A stretch of DNA of 37,295 bases from an uncultured Clostridia bacterium (GCA_947627075.1 CANQUR010000002.1:1-37295); one strand, 5' to 3'; counted from the first letter of the stretch, positions 22,076 through 32,233 are shown. The notes: a model not told the origin generated them from the sequence alone. Numbers and translations: made by a program.

Positions 22076-23092
22076 ATGGAACAAAAAATTTCTGAAATTA
22101 TTCAAAGGACTACGTTAAGGATCAATGCGATTAATTCGGTAAAAGAATTAAATGATCTAAAGGTCGAAGTTTTAGGAAAAAGCGGCGAGCTTACTCTTAT
22201 ATTGAGAGGACTTAAGGATGTAAATGCCCAAGATCGACCGATCGTAGGCAAGATCGTCAATGATGCGAGAGTAGAACTCGAAAATGCTATTGAAGCTAAA
22301 CTCGGTGTACTCGAAAGAAAGGAACTCAATGATAAATTAATGAAGGAAAAAATAGATATCACTATAGACCGAAAAAGACCTATCGGAAAATTACATCCTT
22401 TGAATGAGATAAAGCGAAAAGCCATAGACTTCTTTGTGTGTATGGGATTCATAGTGACTGATTCTCCGGAAATAGAGACAACTTACTATAATTTTGATAT
22501 GTTAAACATTCCGCCTGATCATCCTGCAAGAGAACCTCAAGATACTTTTTTTGTGACAGACGAAATTATTTTACGCACTCAAACTTCCGCCGGACAGATC
22601 CGTACCATGGAAAAAATCAAACCCCCGATAAAAATGATTTCACCGGGAAGAGTATTTCGAAGCGATGAAGCCGATGCTACGCATACTCCTTGTTTTCATC
22701 AAATGGAAGGGCTTGTTGTAGATAAGGGAATAACAATGTGTGATTTGAAAGGTACTTTATCTTCATTTGCCAAACATTTTTTTGCCGCCGATACAAAAAT
22801 CAGATTTCGTCCGTCTCATTTTCCTTTTACGGAGCCGAGCGTCGAAGTTGACGTATCGTGTGTCCATTGCGGAGGCAAAGGATGTAATGTTTGTAAAGGT
22901 ACCGGCTGGATAGAAATTTTAGGCGCAGGCATGGTAAATCGCAAAGTTTTATCCGGTTGCGGCATAGATCCTGATATTTATACCGGATTTGCTTTCGGTG
23001 TAGGACTTGATCGAATTACGGCAATAATTCATGGTATCAATGACGCAAGAGTACCATTCGAAGGCGATATTCGCTTTCTTAAACAATTTTAG
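22076..23092 (+). CDS. pheS: Phenylalanyl-tRNA synthetase alpha subunit
   Basis: PheS is the catalytic subunit of the alpha2-beta2 PheRS. The coiled-coil N-terminus is followed by class II motifs: GKLHPLNEIKRKAIDFFVCMGF, DTFFVTDEIILRTQTSAGQIRTM, motif 2 with PGRVFRSDEADATHTPCFHQMEGLVVD, and motif 3 with GFAFGVGLDRITAIIHGI. A CxxC-x4-CxxC cluster (CVHCGGKGCNVCKGTG, about residues 262-277) may bind zinc, as in a subset of PheS. The length of 338 residues is standard. GGAGGAG precedes the ATG. Confidence 0.97.
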   Translation: MEQKISEIIQRTTLRINAINSVKELNDLKVEVLGKSGELTLILRGLKDVNAQDRPIVGKIVNDARVELENAIEAKLGVLERKELNDKLMKEKIDITIDRKRPIGKLHPLNEIKRKAIDFFVCMGFIVTDSPEIETTYYNFDMLNIPPDHPAREPQDTFFVTDEIILRTQTSAGQIRTMEKIKPPIKMISPGRVFRSDEADATHTPCFHQMEGLVVDKGITMCDLKGTLSSFAKHFFAADTKIRFRPSHFPFTEPSVEVDVSCVHCGGKGCNVCKGTGWIEILGAGMVNRKVLSGCGIDPDIYTGFAFGVGLDRITAIIHGINDARVPFEGDIRFLKQF

Positions 23093-23101
23093 GAGGCAAT
23101 T

Positions 23102-25474
23102 ATGAAATTACCTATAAGTTGGTTGAATGATTTTATAGAAACCGAAGCGAGCGTAGATGATATATGCAATGCCTTGACGGGTATAGGTTTTGAAGTAGAA
23201 GAAGTGATAAAATATGGTATTAATATCTCAAATGTCGTTGTCGGAAAGATAATAGAATTAATGCCTCATCCGGATGCGGATAAACTGAAAGTTTGTAAAG
23301 TGGATATAGGTAACGAAGTCCTTACCGTCATAACAGGCGCCGATAATGTCAAAGTCAATGACATTGTACCGGTAGCGAAGGATGGGGCTGTTTTGCCTAA
23401 TGGAAAGACCATTAAAGCGGCACCGTTAAGGGGAATAATGAGCTATGGAATGCTATGTTCGGGTGGTGAGCTTAATATAAATGATGCGTTTGTATCGGGA
23501 GCTTCCGTAAATGGAATTTTGATTTTAGATGGTGACCTTAAAATAGGTGAAGATATAATAAAAGCTTTGAAATTGGATGAAACGGTTTTGGATATATCTA
23601 TTACCGCAAATCGTTCTGATTGTCATTCTATTTTCGGTTTGGCTCGAGAAATTGCCACCTCATTGAAACTTAACATAAAGGAACCGAATTTTGAATTTAC
23701 ACTTGCCGCAAACAGCGAAAAAATACCTTCTGTCAAAATTTCAACTTCGGAATGTCCTGTGTACTCTCGATCAATGATTTCAGATATTAAAATAGAAGAA
23801 AGTCCGAAATGGATGCAAAGACGCCTGTTTATGTGTGACATAAATCCTATAAATAATGTAGTAGATATCACAAATTATGTTCTTTTGGAAATTGGTCAAC
23901 CTTTGCATGCTTTTGATCGCAAGATTATAAACGGTAATATCATAGTCAGAAATGCGTCTGTAGGTGAGAAAATTACGGCGCTCAACGGAGAAGAATATGC
24001 TTTGTCTCCTTATATGACTTTGATTTGTGACGAAGAAAAGCCACTCGCAATTGCCGGTGTAATGGGAGGAAAATTTAGCGGAATAACAAATGATACAAAA
24101 ACGGTATTTTTGGAAAGTGCTCGTTTCAATAGAGGAAATATCCGAAATACTTCGTTAAAACTTGGCTTAAGATCCGATTCCTCGAAAAAATTTGAAAGAG
24201 GCGTGGATTATTATAGTGTAGAATTCGGGCGTAGGCGTGCATTGGCGTTATTTGAGCAACTTGGCGTAGGTAAGGTAGTATATGACTGTCCAATAGATGA
24301 ACGTCCGATAAAATCTATAAAGACCTCGACTTCTCAGATTAATGCTCTCCTTGGAATAGTTATCCCCAAAAAGGATATCATATCTATTCTTGAAACATTG
24401 GGTATGAAAGTCGAAGTCGATAAAAATGAACTTAATGTTTCGATTCCTGCTTATCGTGAGGACATAGATAACTATACCGATCTTGCCGAAGAGGTCATAA
24501 GATTTTATGGTTATGATAAGATGAATGAAACGTTTATGCCAACATCGTCTGTTACGATCGGCGGCTTAACGTATAGACAAAAGCATATTGAAGATATAAA
24601 AGATATGTTATGTGCCTATGGCGCTTACGAAATAATGACATATTCTTTTACAGATGAAAAGGTTTATGATAAATTGTGCCTTTTAGAAAACGACAGAAGA
24701 AGATCTGCAATCAAAATACGCAATCCTATAAGCGAAGATCTTTCGATAATGAAAACCGAACTTGTATCCGGCATGCTTTCGGTCATAGCAACAAATCTCA
24801 CTCGTAGAAATGATAATTTCAGACTGTTCGAATTAGCAAAAGTATATGAGGCAGAATTACCCGTAAAAGATCTTCCTAACGAAAGAGATACGCTATGTGT
24901 AAGTTTGGTTGGGGGTAAAGAGGATTTTTATGAAATAAAAAGTATTTTTACTGGCATATTGGATAATTTCAAAATCGCTTACACAATTAAGTCGTCAAAC
25001 GAACCTTATTTGCATCCCGGGATAAGCGCAGATCTTTATGTCGGAGATAAACTTATTGCATCTTTTGGTAAACTCCATCCATCTGTATGTAAAAATTTCG
25101 GCATAAAAAAGTCCGATATTTTTATTGGGCAAATGCATTGTGAGATAATTACAGAACAAAAAGAAACTGTTGTTAAATATAAGCCATTACCCAAATTTCC
25201 TTCGGTCGAAAGAGATCTTGCTATAATAGTAAATGAAAGCATAACTATCGGTGATATTGTAGATGCCATTAAAAAGAGTGATAAAATCATAGAAAATGTT
25301 GAACTTTTTGATATTTATCGCGGGGAGCAGATCGAAAAGGGTTACAAGAGTGTGGCGCTGAAAATCAAACTTGTTCCCGTTGATAAAACTTTGATCGATT
25401 CCGAAATTGCCGATATTATGGGGAAAGTTCTTTCGGCATTAAAGAATAAATTTGATGCAAGGGTAAGAGAATGA
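23102..25474 (+). CDS. pheT: Phenylalanyl-tRNA synthetase beta subunit
   Basis: PheT carries tRNA binding and editing for PheRS. Its 790 residues show an N-terminal EMAP-like tRNA-binding domain (VVGKIIELMPHPDADKLKVC near 42-61), then B3/B4 editing (PINNVVDITNYVLLEIGQPLHAFD near 249-272), B5 near 400-470 and a C-terminal FDX-ACB domain (FPSVERDLAIIV onward). AGGAGG precedes the ATG. Residues 242-248 hold a degenerate copy of the dispersed palindrome. Its stop overlaps the next gene's ATG. Confidence 0.97.
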   Translation: MKLPISWLNDFIETEASVDDICNALTGIGFEVEEVIKYGINISNVVVGKIIELMPHPDADKLKVCKVDIGNEVLTVITGADNVKVNDIVPVAKDGAVLPNGKTIKAAPLRGIMSYGMLCSGGELNINDAFVSGASVNGILILDGDLKIGEDIIKALKLDETVLDISITANRSDCHSIFGLAREIATSLKLNIKEPNFEFTLAANSEKIPSVKISTSECPVYSRSMISDIKIEESPKWMQRRLFMCDINPINNVVDITNYVLLEIGQPLHAFDRKIINGNIIVRNASVGEKITALNGEEYALSPYMTLICDEEKPLAIAGVMGGKFSGITNDTKTVFLESARFNRGNIRNTSLKLGLRSDSSKKFERGVDYYSVEFGRRRALALFEQLGVGKVVYDCPIDERPIKSIKTSTSQINALLGIVIPKKDIISILETLGMKVEVDKNELNVSIPAYREDIDNYTDLAEEVIRFYGYDKMNETFMPTSSVTIGGLTYRQKHIEDIKDMLCAYGAYEIMTYSFTDEKVYDKLCLLENDRRRSAIKIRNPISEDLSIMKTELVSGMLSVIATNLTRRNDNFRLFELAKVYEAELPVKDLPNERDTLCVSLVGGKEDFYEIKSIFTGILDNFKIAYTIKSSNEPYLHPGISADLYVGDKLIASFGKLHPSVCKNFGIKKSDIFIGQMHCEIITEQKETVVKYKPLPKFPSVERDLAIIVNESITIGDIVDAIKKSDKIIENVELFDIYRGEQIEKGYKSVALKIKLVPVDKTLIDSEIADIMGKVLSALKNKFDARVRE
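23825..23847. repeat. Dispersed palindrome, copy 5, degenerate (in pheT)
   Basis: CTGTTTATGTG, centre T23836, then GACATAAA. One base next to the centre differs from the consensus. It is read in pheT as LFMCDIN, at residues 242-248, directly before the conserved PINNVVDITNYV motif. Confidence 0.5.
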
Positions 25475-27588
25475 CGGAAATACTCGCTCCGGTCGGGAAT
25501 TTCGATATGTTGAAAGCGGCGGTTGTCAATGGGGCCGATTCGATTTATGTTGGGCTTCCGAGGTTCAGCGCTCGCGCAAAAGCCGCTAATTTTAATAATG
25601 AACAGTTAAAGGATGCAATAGATTATGCACATCTTTATGGCGTAAAAGTTTATGTTGCAATAAATACGATCATAAAGAATGAAGAGATCGATGATGCTCT
25701 TTCGGAAGCAAAAAATGCGCTTAAAAATAATGCCGATGCTCTTATTTTACAAGATTTGGGTTTAAGCGAATTAATAAGAAAAGATTGTCCCGATGCAGTT
25801 TTACATGCAAGTACACAAATGGGTGTGCATAATCTCGAGGGTGCCATAGTCGCAAAACAACTTGGTTTTTCACGAGTTATTTTGTCGAGAGAAACCTTGC
25901 TTGAAGACATTATCAAGATCAAAAAAAATATAGATATAGAAGTCGAATGCTTTGTGCAAGGCGCATTATGTATTGCTTTTTCAGGCAATTGTTATTTTAG
26001 CAGTTTAGCGAGCGGTTTTAGTGGTAATCGCGGAAAGTGTATGCAACTTTGTCGAAAGTCTTATTCCGCTATCATCAATGGAAAACCTTTTGAATCCGGT
26101 TATCTGCTTTCGGCAAAGGATTTGATGCTTGCGGATAAAATCGATGAACTTGTAAATGCCGGCGTTGATTCGTTCAAAATCGAAGGCAGACTTCGTCGCC
26201 CGGAATATGTCGCAGAAACGGTCAGAGTATATAAAAAAGCATTAAACGGCACTTTGGACGATAAAGATCTGGTTTCATTGAAAAAGGTGTTTAACAGAGG
26301 TGACTATACCAAGGGGCATTTATTCAATGCGACAAATAAGATCCTCGATATCGACATAGCATCCAATAAAGGAATTTATGTCGGTAAAGTAATAAAGCTT
26401 CATGGAAATTCTGCAACGACAAACGTGCGATTAAACAAGGGCGATGGTATAAAATTTCTGCGTAATGGTAAGGAAGTCGGTGGAGCAAGTATAAAGCAAA
26501 CCGGAAATGTAACAGGCTTTGAAGGAAATGTCAAAATAGGGGACGAAGTATATTTGACTACGGATGATGAGTTCAATAGACAGGTTATGGCACGTGAACG
26601 TAAATTGCCTGTTAGTATTGATATGGATCTTGATTCCGAAATTATAAATGCTAAATATTCATTGGTTTCAGTTTCACTTAATATAAAAAATATTTTACCT
26701 GCTCGGAATTTGCCGATTACAGAAGCCGATATAATGGGAAATTTTAATAAATCAGAATTATTTTATGTTGATTCGGTCAAATTATCAGGTAAGCCGTCAT
26801 TTATGAAAAAGGCAGACCTCAATGCTTTAAGGCGAGAAACATATGAGGAATTAAAGTCAAAAATAATCAATGATTATAAAATTTTGTCTAATTCTATGCG
26901 TTCGACGCTATTTATGTCAGACATTATTAGTAGCGATATCGGCAATTTACTGCATGATAAGCCAATTTATCAAGTCAGTTCCGTTGATCAAATTACAGAC
27001 GAAATGCAGATCATAGCAGTTAATCCGGAAGAATATTCTGTCGAGTATTTGTCGAAATTTTATAAGTATTACGATAGAGCTATCTTAAACTTGCCGAATA
27101 TAGCAAGAGGAAAAGATATGGCAATTTTGAAAGAAATAGTTGATAAATGCGACTTTGCCGGTTATATAATAAACAATTTGTACGGATTGGAGATAGTAAG
27201 AGGAAAACCGGCTATTCTAGGTTGCGGTATGAATATTGTAAATGATGTTTTAAGTGTCCCTAAAATTTATTCGGTAGAGTCCGACACTGTTTTGAAAAAT
27301 GGATATGTTTACGCAAAAGGCAATTTACCATTGATGCATTTTTGTCACTGCGAAAAAAAAGAGCTTATAAACGGTTGCAAAAATTGCAATGGATATGATA
27401 TAACTTTATTGTACGAAAACATGAAGTACAAAATAAGAAGATATAAAATATACTATTGTTATAGTCAACTTTTGAATTGCGCAAATCTTAACGTGCCACG
27501 AGCCAATATGAATAAAATCGTTATAGATCTTTCTTACGAGAAAGCAATGTCGGATACAAAGGGTAATTATGGCAGGGGATTAAAATAA
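25471..27588 (+). CDS. Large U32-family protein, RlhA-like
   Basis: U32 proteins are often labelled peptidases, but bacterial members such as RlhA and TrhP hydroxylate rRNA or tRNA. The N-terminal barrel (EILAPVGNFDMLKAAVVNGADSIYVGL), the SGNCYFSSLASGFSGNRGKC segment with MQLCR, and FKIEGRLRRPEYV identify the family. At 705 residues it is the long form with an extra C-terminal domain. A late cysteine cluster (CHCEKKELINGCKNC, about residues 633-647) may hold metal. Which RNA base it modifies, if any, cannot be told. It overlaps pheT by 4 nt and sits upstream of mutS2. Confidence 0.88.
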   Translation: MTEILAPVGNFDMLKAAVVNGADSIYVGLPRFSARAKAANFNNEQLKDAIDYAHLYGVKVYVAINTIIKNEEIDDALSEAKNALKNNADALILQDLGLSELIRKDCPDAVLHASTQMGVHNLEGAIVAKQLGFSRVILSRETLLEDIIKIKKNIDIEVECFVQGALCIAFSGNCYFSSLASGFSGNRGKCMQLCRKSYSAIINGKPFESGYLLSAKDLMLADKIDELVNAGVDSFKIEGRLRRPEYVAETVRVYKKALNGTLDDKDLVSLKKVFNRGDYTKGHLFNATNKILDIDIASNKGIYVGKVIKLHGNSATTNVRLNKGDGIKFLRNGKEVGGASIKQTGNVTGFEGNVKIGDEVYLTTDDEFNRQVMARERKLPVSIDMDLDSEIINAKYSLVSVSLNIKNILPARNLPITEADIMGNFNKSELFYVDSVKLSGKPSFMKKADLNALRRETYEELKSKIINDYKILSNSMRSTLFMSDIISSDIGNLLHDKPIYQVSSVDQITDEMQIIAVNPEEYSVEYLSKFYKYYDRAILNLPNIARGKDMAILKEIVDKCDFAGYIINNLYGLEIVRGKPAILGCGMNIVNDVLSVPKIYSVESDTVLKNGYVYAKGNLPLMHFCHCEKKELINGCKNCNGYDITLLYENMKYKIRRYKIYYCYSQLLNCANLNVPRANMNKIVIDLSYEKAMSDTKGNYGRGLK
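26908..26930. repeat. Dispersed palindrome, copy 6 (in the U32 protein gene)
   Basis: CTATTTATGTC, centre A26919, then GACATTATTAG. The 11-bp core ATGTCAGACAT is exact and the outer bases still pair as CTA/TAG. It is read as LFMSDIIS. Confidence 0.7.
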
Positions 27589-27591
27589 ACA

Positions 27592-29946
27592 ATGGATCAA
27601 AAAACTCTTAAGACATTGGAATATGACAAGATACTTGTAAAGATTCAAAATTTTGCGGCTTCTACTTATTCAAAGACGCAAGTTATGTCATTGCTACCAT
27701 ATGAGAAGGATTCCGATATAAAGACAGCTATTGACGAAGTGGTCGAAGCTTATAATGTTAAGTATACCTTGGGTCTTAATCCGATCGAGGAGTTTGATGA
27801 TTGTATCGATGTATGCAAAAAGGCGAATAAAGGAGCGATTTTGACGCCATCAGAGCTATTGAAAATTCGATCTTTACTTCGTGCGGGCCGAATAGCTCAA
27901 TCGGTTCTTGCCTCTACGGATTTTGCACTGCTAAAAAACTATTCTCAAAATTATTTAGTAGATAAAAGTTTAGAAAGTGATATCGATCTTTGTATAATAT
28001 CCGAAAATGAAATCAGCGATAATGCCAGCACTACATTAAAAGATATAAGACGAAAATTAGCGGAAAAGCAAAATGCGTTAAAGGAAAAACTTTCGAGTTA
28101 TTTTCGCAAAAGTGAATATTCCAAATATCTGCAAGATAATCTCGTTACTATCCGTAACGATCGATTTGTTTTGCCTGTAAGATCTGAATATCGTTCATCT
28201 GTCCCAGGACTTATTCACGATATTTCGGCAAGCGGGGCGACGGTTTTTATCGAGCCGTTTACGGTTGTAGAGACAAACAATGAAATTAAAAGTCTTTCGC
28301 TTAAAGAATCTGCCGAGATAGAAAGAATATTATCGGATTTCACCAAACGAATTGCGGATGCGGAAGAGAATTTGTACAAAATACAAGCTGCGGTAAGCGC
28401 TCTCGATATTATTTTTGCTAAAATGATGTATTCCGTATCTATCAACGGTACTGTTCCCAAACTAAATAAAAAAGGGATAGTGAACCTTAAGGAAGCGAGG
28501 CATCCGCTTATAGATCCGCACAGTGTAGTACCGGTAAACATATCGATAGGTAAAGATTGCCGTATTCTGATGATCACCGGTCCAAATACGGGCGGCAAAA
28601 CAGTATGTTTGAAAACAACAGGGCTTATTTGTCTTATGGCTTATACCGGACTTTTTATTCCGTGCCTAAATGAAAGCGAGGTCGCTGTTTTTGACAATAT
28701 TTATTGTGATATAGGCGATGAGCAAAGTATAGCCGAATCGTTGAGCACTTTTTCATCCCATATGGTCAATTTGATAAAAATAACAGATATGATGACTGCT
28801 GACACTCTTTTATTGCTTGATGAGCTCGGTGGAGGGACTGATCCTCGAGAGGGCGCGGCTCTTGCTATAGGTATTATCAAATATGTGGAAATTTGGAAGA
28901 GTACGGCTATAATAACTACACATTATGGCGAATTAAAAGAATATGCGTTGACATCTCCCAATATTACAAATGCGAGTATGCAATTCGATCATGAGACGCT
29001 GAAGCCGACATACAAACTCATGCTTGGGATGCCCGGCACAAGCAATGCTATAAATATAGCAAAGACCTTGGGGCTTAATGAAACTATATTAAAATTTGCG
29101 CTTGAAAGCATGGATCAAGAAAAGCTCGAATTTGATAAACTTATAAAGAGCGCCGAGGATATGAAAAAAAAGGCCGAAGAAGAGCTTAAACAAACCGAAA
29201 TGATAAAAGATGAACTTATTGTCATAAAAAATAAATTACTTGCCGATCAAGAGGTATTAAAAGAAAAGCTCGAACGAATCAATTTTTCCGCAAAGACCGA
29301 AATAAAAAAAATAGTTGCGACAGGTGTTGAAAAAGCAGACGATCTTATAGAACAGCTCAAGGAAAAAGTGAAGCAGGCTGACGAGCGTGCTTTGATTGAG
29401 GCGAGATCCATAAAAAAACAGCTTGAAAATATTGCGTATGATATTGATAATGATGATGACAGCGCTTATGAGGATATAGACGTATCAAAATTAAAAATAG
29501 GAGATAAAGTCTATATAAAAACCTTGCATTCTATAGGTACGCTCATTGGCTTTGCAGATAAAAAAGGCGAAATGGAAATAATGTTGGGCTCCATAAAGAC
29601 AAAGATAAAAGTTGCGGATATTGCAAAACCGATCATGCCAGAAGTGAAACAGAAGCAAAAGAAGGCAGAATATAAACCGATGCCCAAGGCAAATGAGTTT
29701 TCTATGATTCCCGAAGTAAATGTTATCGGAAATACAGTAAGCGAAGCAATAGAAATTATTGAGCCGTATCTTATAAATATGGCTTATTCCGAAGGCGTAA
29801 AGGTTTTAAGGATTGTGCATGGCAAGGGGACAGGCGCACTCGGGAAAGGTGTGCAACAATACTTGAAAACGCTTTCGTTTGTAAAGTCGTTCAGATATGG
29901 CGGCTATGGCGAAGGTGAGCGCGGTGTTACGATAGTGGAACTTTAG
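27592..29946 (+). CDS. mutS2: MutS2 family ATPase with Smr domain
   Basis: MutS2 proteins act against homologous recombination and, in B. subtilis, in rescue of collided ribosomes. The 784 residues show a MutS-type core with Walker A GPNTGGKT and LLLLDELGGGTDPREGAAL, a long charged coiled coil (about 510-620), and a C-terminal Smr domain. HGKGTGAL of Smr is present. The usual LDLR motif at the start of Smr reads VNVIG, so two residues linked to nuclease activity in some homologues are absent. I recall a similar NVIG variant in other clostridial MutS2 sequences, so this may be lineage-typical. The start is ATG 27592, 3 nt after the previous stop. Confidence 0.95.
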   Translation: MDQKTLKTLEYDKILVKIQNFAASTYSKTQVMSLLPYEKDSDIKTAIDEVVEAYNVKYTLGLNPIEEFDDCIDVCKKANKGAILTPSELLKIRSLLRAGRIAQSVLASTDFALLKNYSQNYLVDKSLESDIDLCIISENEISDNASTTLKDIRRKLAEKQNALKEKLSSYFRKSEYSKYLQDNLVTIRNDRFVLPVRSEYRSSVPGLIHDISASGATVFIEPFTVVETNNEIKSLSLKESAEIERILSDFTKRIADAEENLYKIQAAVSALDIIFAKMMYSVSINGTVPKLNKKGIVNLKEARHPLIDPHSVVPVNISIGKDCRILMITGPNTGGKTVCLKTTGLICLMAYTGLFIPCLNESEVAVFDNIYCDIGDEQSIAESLSTFSSHMVNLIKITDMMTADTLLLLDELGGGTDPREGAALAIGIIKYVEIWKSTAIITTHYGELKEYALTSPNITNASMQFDHETLKPTYKLMLGMPGTSNAINIAKTLGLNETILKFALESMDQEKLEFDKLIKSAEDMKKKAEEELKQTEMIKDELIVIKNKLLADQEVLKEKLERINFSAKTEIKKIVATGVEKADDLIEQLKEKVKQADERALIEARSIKKQLENIAYDIDNDDDSAYEDIDVSKLKIGDKVYIKTLHSIGTLIGFADKKGEMEIMLGSIKTKIKVADIAKPIMPEVKQKQKKAEYKPMPKANEFSMIPEVNVIGNTVSEAIEIIEPYLINMAYSEGVKVLRIVHGKGTGALGKGVQQYLKTLSFVKSFRYGGYGEGERGVTIVEL

Positions 29947-29957
29947 AGGAGAATATA

Positions 29958-31073
29958 ATGATATTTTTAGATAACGCTTCAACAACGAAGCCTTGTGCAA
30001 CATTGTCGGATATTTATAATTTGGCAACGGAATTTTATTTTAATCCATCCGCTTTGTATGGCGAGGGTTTGAAAACAAAAAATATTATTGAAGAAGCTCG
30101 TAAAACCATCGCATCGCTTTTGGGCGCGGAAAGAGATGAGATATATTTTACATCATGCGCTACCGAAAGCAATAATTGGGCATTTGAAAGAGGGATCAAA
30201 AATAAAAAAGGCAATATAGTTGTATCGTCATCCGAACATGCTTCCGGATATGAATGCGCGATGATGCAAAAAAGTAAAGGCATAGATGTTAGATTTGCTA
30301 AATTAAATTCCGATGGAACGATCGATGAAGATGATTTATTTTCAAAAATCGATGAAAATACGTGTTTTGTTTCGATAATCCATTGTTCAAATGAGACCGG
30401 CGTCTTGAATGACATTTCAAAAATAGCCGAAAAAATTAAAAAGATTTATCCGAGAACGATCGTACATTCCGATGGAGTTCAAGCATTTTTGAAATACAAC
30501 TACAACTTAAAAGAGCTTGGCGTGGATTTATATAGTATAAGCGCGCATAAGATCGGCGGACTCAAGGGAATCGGCGCATTGTTTATTCGGCGTGGATTAA
30601 CTATTCCGCCGCTTCTTTCCGGCGGAGGACAAGAAAGAGGACTTCGTTCCGGAACGGAAAATGTTTTCGGCATATTGAGTTTTGCGGAGGCGGCAAAATT
30701 TTATAAACAACATTACAACCGTGATTTAATATTGCAAATGAGAAGGTATATGGCAGAAAATTTGGCATTATTAAATGTTAAAATAAACGGTAATGATTCG
30801 GCTCATAGTATTTTATCGATAACAATACCTGGCATAAAAGCAGAGATTTTGCAACATATGCTTTCGGATAAAAAAATTTTGATAGGTTTGGGCTCGGCTT
30901 GTTCATCAAGATCAAGAAACAACAGAGTCTTGAGCGCCATTGGCTTGACTCCCAAAGAGATTGAGGGCAGTATTCGTATCAGTTTCGGGATAGATAATGA
31001 TTTGGAACAGATCATTTATGCGACAAGGATCATAAAAGAAGAAATTGTTAAGTTAAGAGGTAATATACAATGA
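29958..31073 (+). CDS. Cysteine desulfurase (NifS/IscS family)
   Basis: The PLP enzyme takes sulfur from cysteine as a protein-bound persulfide. H94 stacks on PLP (SSEHASG), the PLP lysine is K198 (SAHKIGG), and the sulfur-accepting cysteine is C315 in GLGSACSSRS. The N-terminal DNASTT is also typical. The length of 371 residues is close to the family. AGGAG lies before the ATG. The ATG of thiI overlaps its stop, which strongly suggests it is the dedicated sulfur donor for 4-thiouridine synthesis. Confidence 0.94.
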   Translation: MIFLDNASTTKPCATLSDIYNLATEFYFNPSALYGEGLKTKNIIEEARKTIASLLGAERDEIYFTSCATESNNWAFERGIKNKKGNIVVSSSEHASGYECAMMQKSKGIDVRFAKLNSDGTIDEDDLFSKIDENTCFVSIIHCSNETGVLNDISKIAEKIKKIYPRTIVHSDGVQAFLKYNYNLKELGVDLYSISAHKIGGLKGIGALFIRRGLTIPPLLSGGGQERGLRSGTENVFGILSFAEAAKFYKQHYNRDLILQMRRYMAENLALLNVKINGNDSAHSILSITIPGIKAEILQHMLSDKKILIGLGSACSSRSRNNRVLSAIGLTPKEIEGSIRISFGIDNDLEQIIYATRIIKEEIVKLRGNIQ

Positions 31074-32233
31074 ACAATAAAGTGATTATTATAAGATACG
31101 CCGAGCTTTATTTGAAAGGAAAAAACAGAAAGTTTTTCGAAAACTTGCTTATGGATAACATCAAAAAAAGCCTTCGAGGTATCGATTGTAAGATAACATT
31201 CGGCAGAAGCAGATACGAGATCTCGGATTATTCCGAAGAAAAGGAATTGTTATCCCGCCTTCAAAAGATATTCGGTATTCATTCGATAAGTGTAGCTCAA
31301 AAATGCGATGCCGATATAAATGCAATTTGCGAAACAGTTAAACAATATTCTATAGAAACGCAAACTTTCAAAGTAAATACAAACAGGGCGGATAAAATGT
31401 ATCCTATGACTTCCGTAGAGGTAAGCGCGGAGGCAGGCGGAGCGATACTCTCGGCTAATCCAAAATTAAAGGTTGATGTTCATGATCCGCAAACCGTAAT
31501 AAATATAGATATTCGCGAGGATGGTTGCGCATATATTTTCAAAGATAAGATACTTTGTGCCGGCGGCATGCCGGTAGGTAGCGCCGGTAAAGGTTTGTTA
31601 TTGCTTTCGGGCGGATTGGATAGTCCCGTGGCGGGATACATGATGGCAAAACGCGGACTCAAATTAAATGCCATCCATTTTCATTCATATCCTTATACGA
31701 GTGAAAAGGCAAAGCAAAAGGTGATCGATCTTGCCGAAATCTTAAGCGAATATGCGGGGCCAATAACTCTGACATGTATCCCATTTACTAAAATACAAGA
31801 GGAAATACATAAATGTTGTACTTCCAATTATATGATAACTATTGTAAGAAGATTTATGATGAGAATTGCCGAAAGGGTAGCTATGCTTGATGAATGTGGA
31901 TGCCTTATAAACGGTGAAAGTCTCGGACAGGTTGCAAGCCAAACATTGCAAAGCATAACGGTCACAAATGATATCGTAAAATCTATGCCGATTTTCAGAC
32001 CCTGTATCGGCATGGATAAACAAGAAATCATAGAATTGGCATTAAAAATAAAAACTTATAACACGTCGATTTTGCCATATGAAGATTGTTGCACGGTATT
32101 TTTACCCGATAGCCCGGTTACAAAGCCGACATTAAAACGAGCTGAATATGAAGAACGTAAAATAGCAAATATTGATTCGTTAATAGCCGAAGCTATCTAT
32201 AATCGTGAAATTATTCATATCGAAAAAATCTAA
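31070..32233 (+). CDS. thiI: tRNA 4-thiouridine synthase ThiI
   Basis: ThiI makes 4-thiouridine at position 8 of tRNA, and in some bacteria also contributes to thiamine synthesis. It has the N-terminal ferredoxin-like and THUMP domains and the PP-loop SGGLDS (180-185). A conserved cysteine lies in YEDCCTVFLP (C340/C341). It has no rhodanese domain, as is usual for Bacillota ThiI, which rely on a partner cysteine desulfurase, here encoded just upstream. The length is 387 residues. The last 54 nt overlap the 3' end of the convergent penicillin-binding protein gene. Confidence 0.95.
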   Translation: MNNKVIIIRYAELYLKGKNRKFFENLLMDNIKKSLRGIDCKITFGRSRYEISDYSEEKELLSRLQKIFGIHSISVAQKCDADINAICETVKQYSIETQTFKVNTNRADKMYPMTSVEVSAEAGGAILSANPKLKVDVHDPQTVINIDIREDGCAYIFKDKILCAGGMPVGSAGKGLLLLSGGLDSPVAGYMMAKRGLKLNAIHFHSYPYTSEKAKQKVIDLAEILSEYAGPITLTCIPFTKIQEEIHKCCTSNYMITIVRRFMMRIAERVAMLDECGCLINGESLGQVASQTLQSITVTNDIVKSMPIFRPCIGMDKQEIIELALKIKTYNTSILPYEDCCTVFLPDSPVTKPTLKRAEYEERKIANIDSLIAEAIYNREIIHIEKI

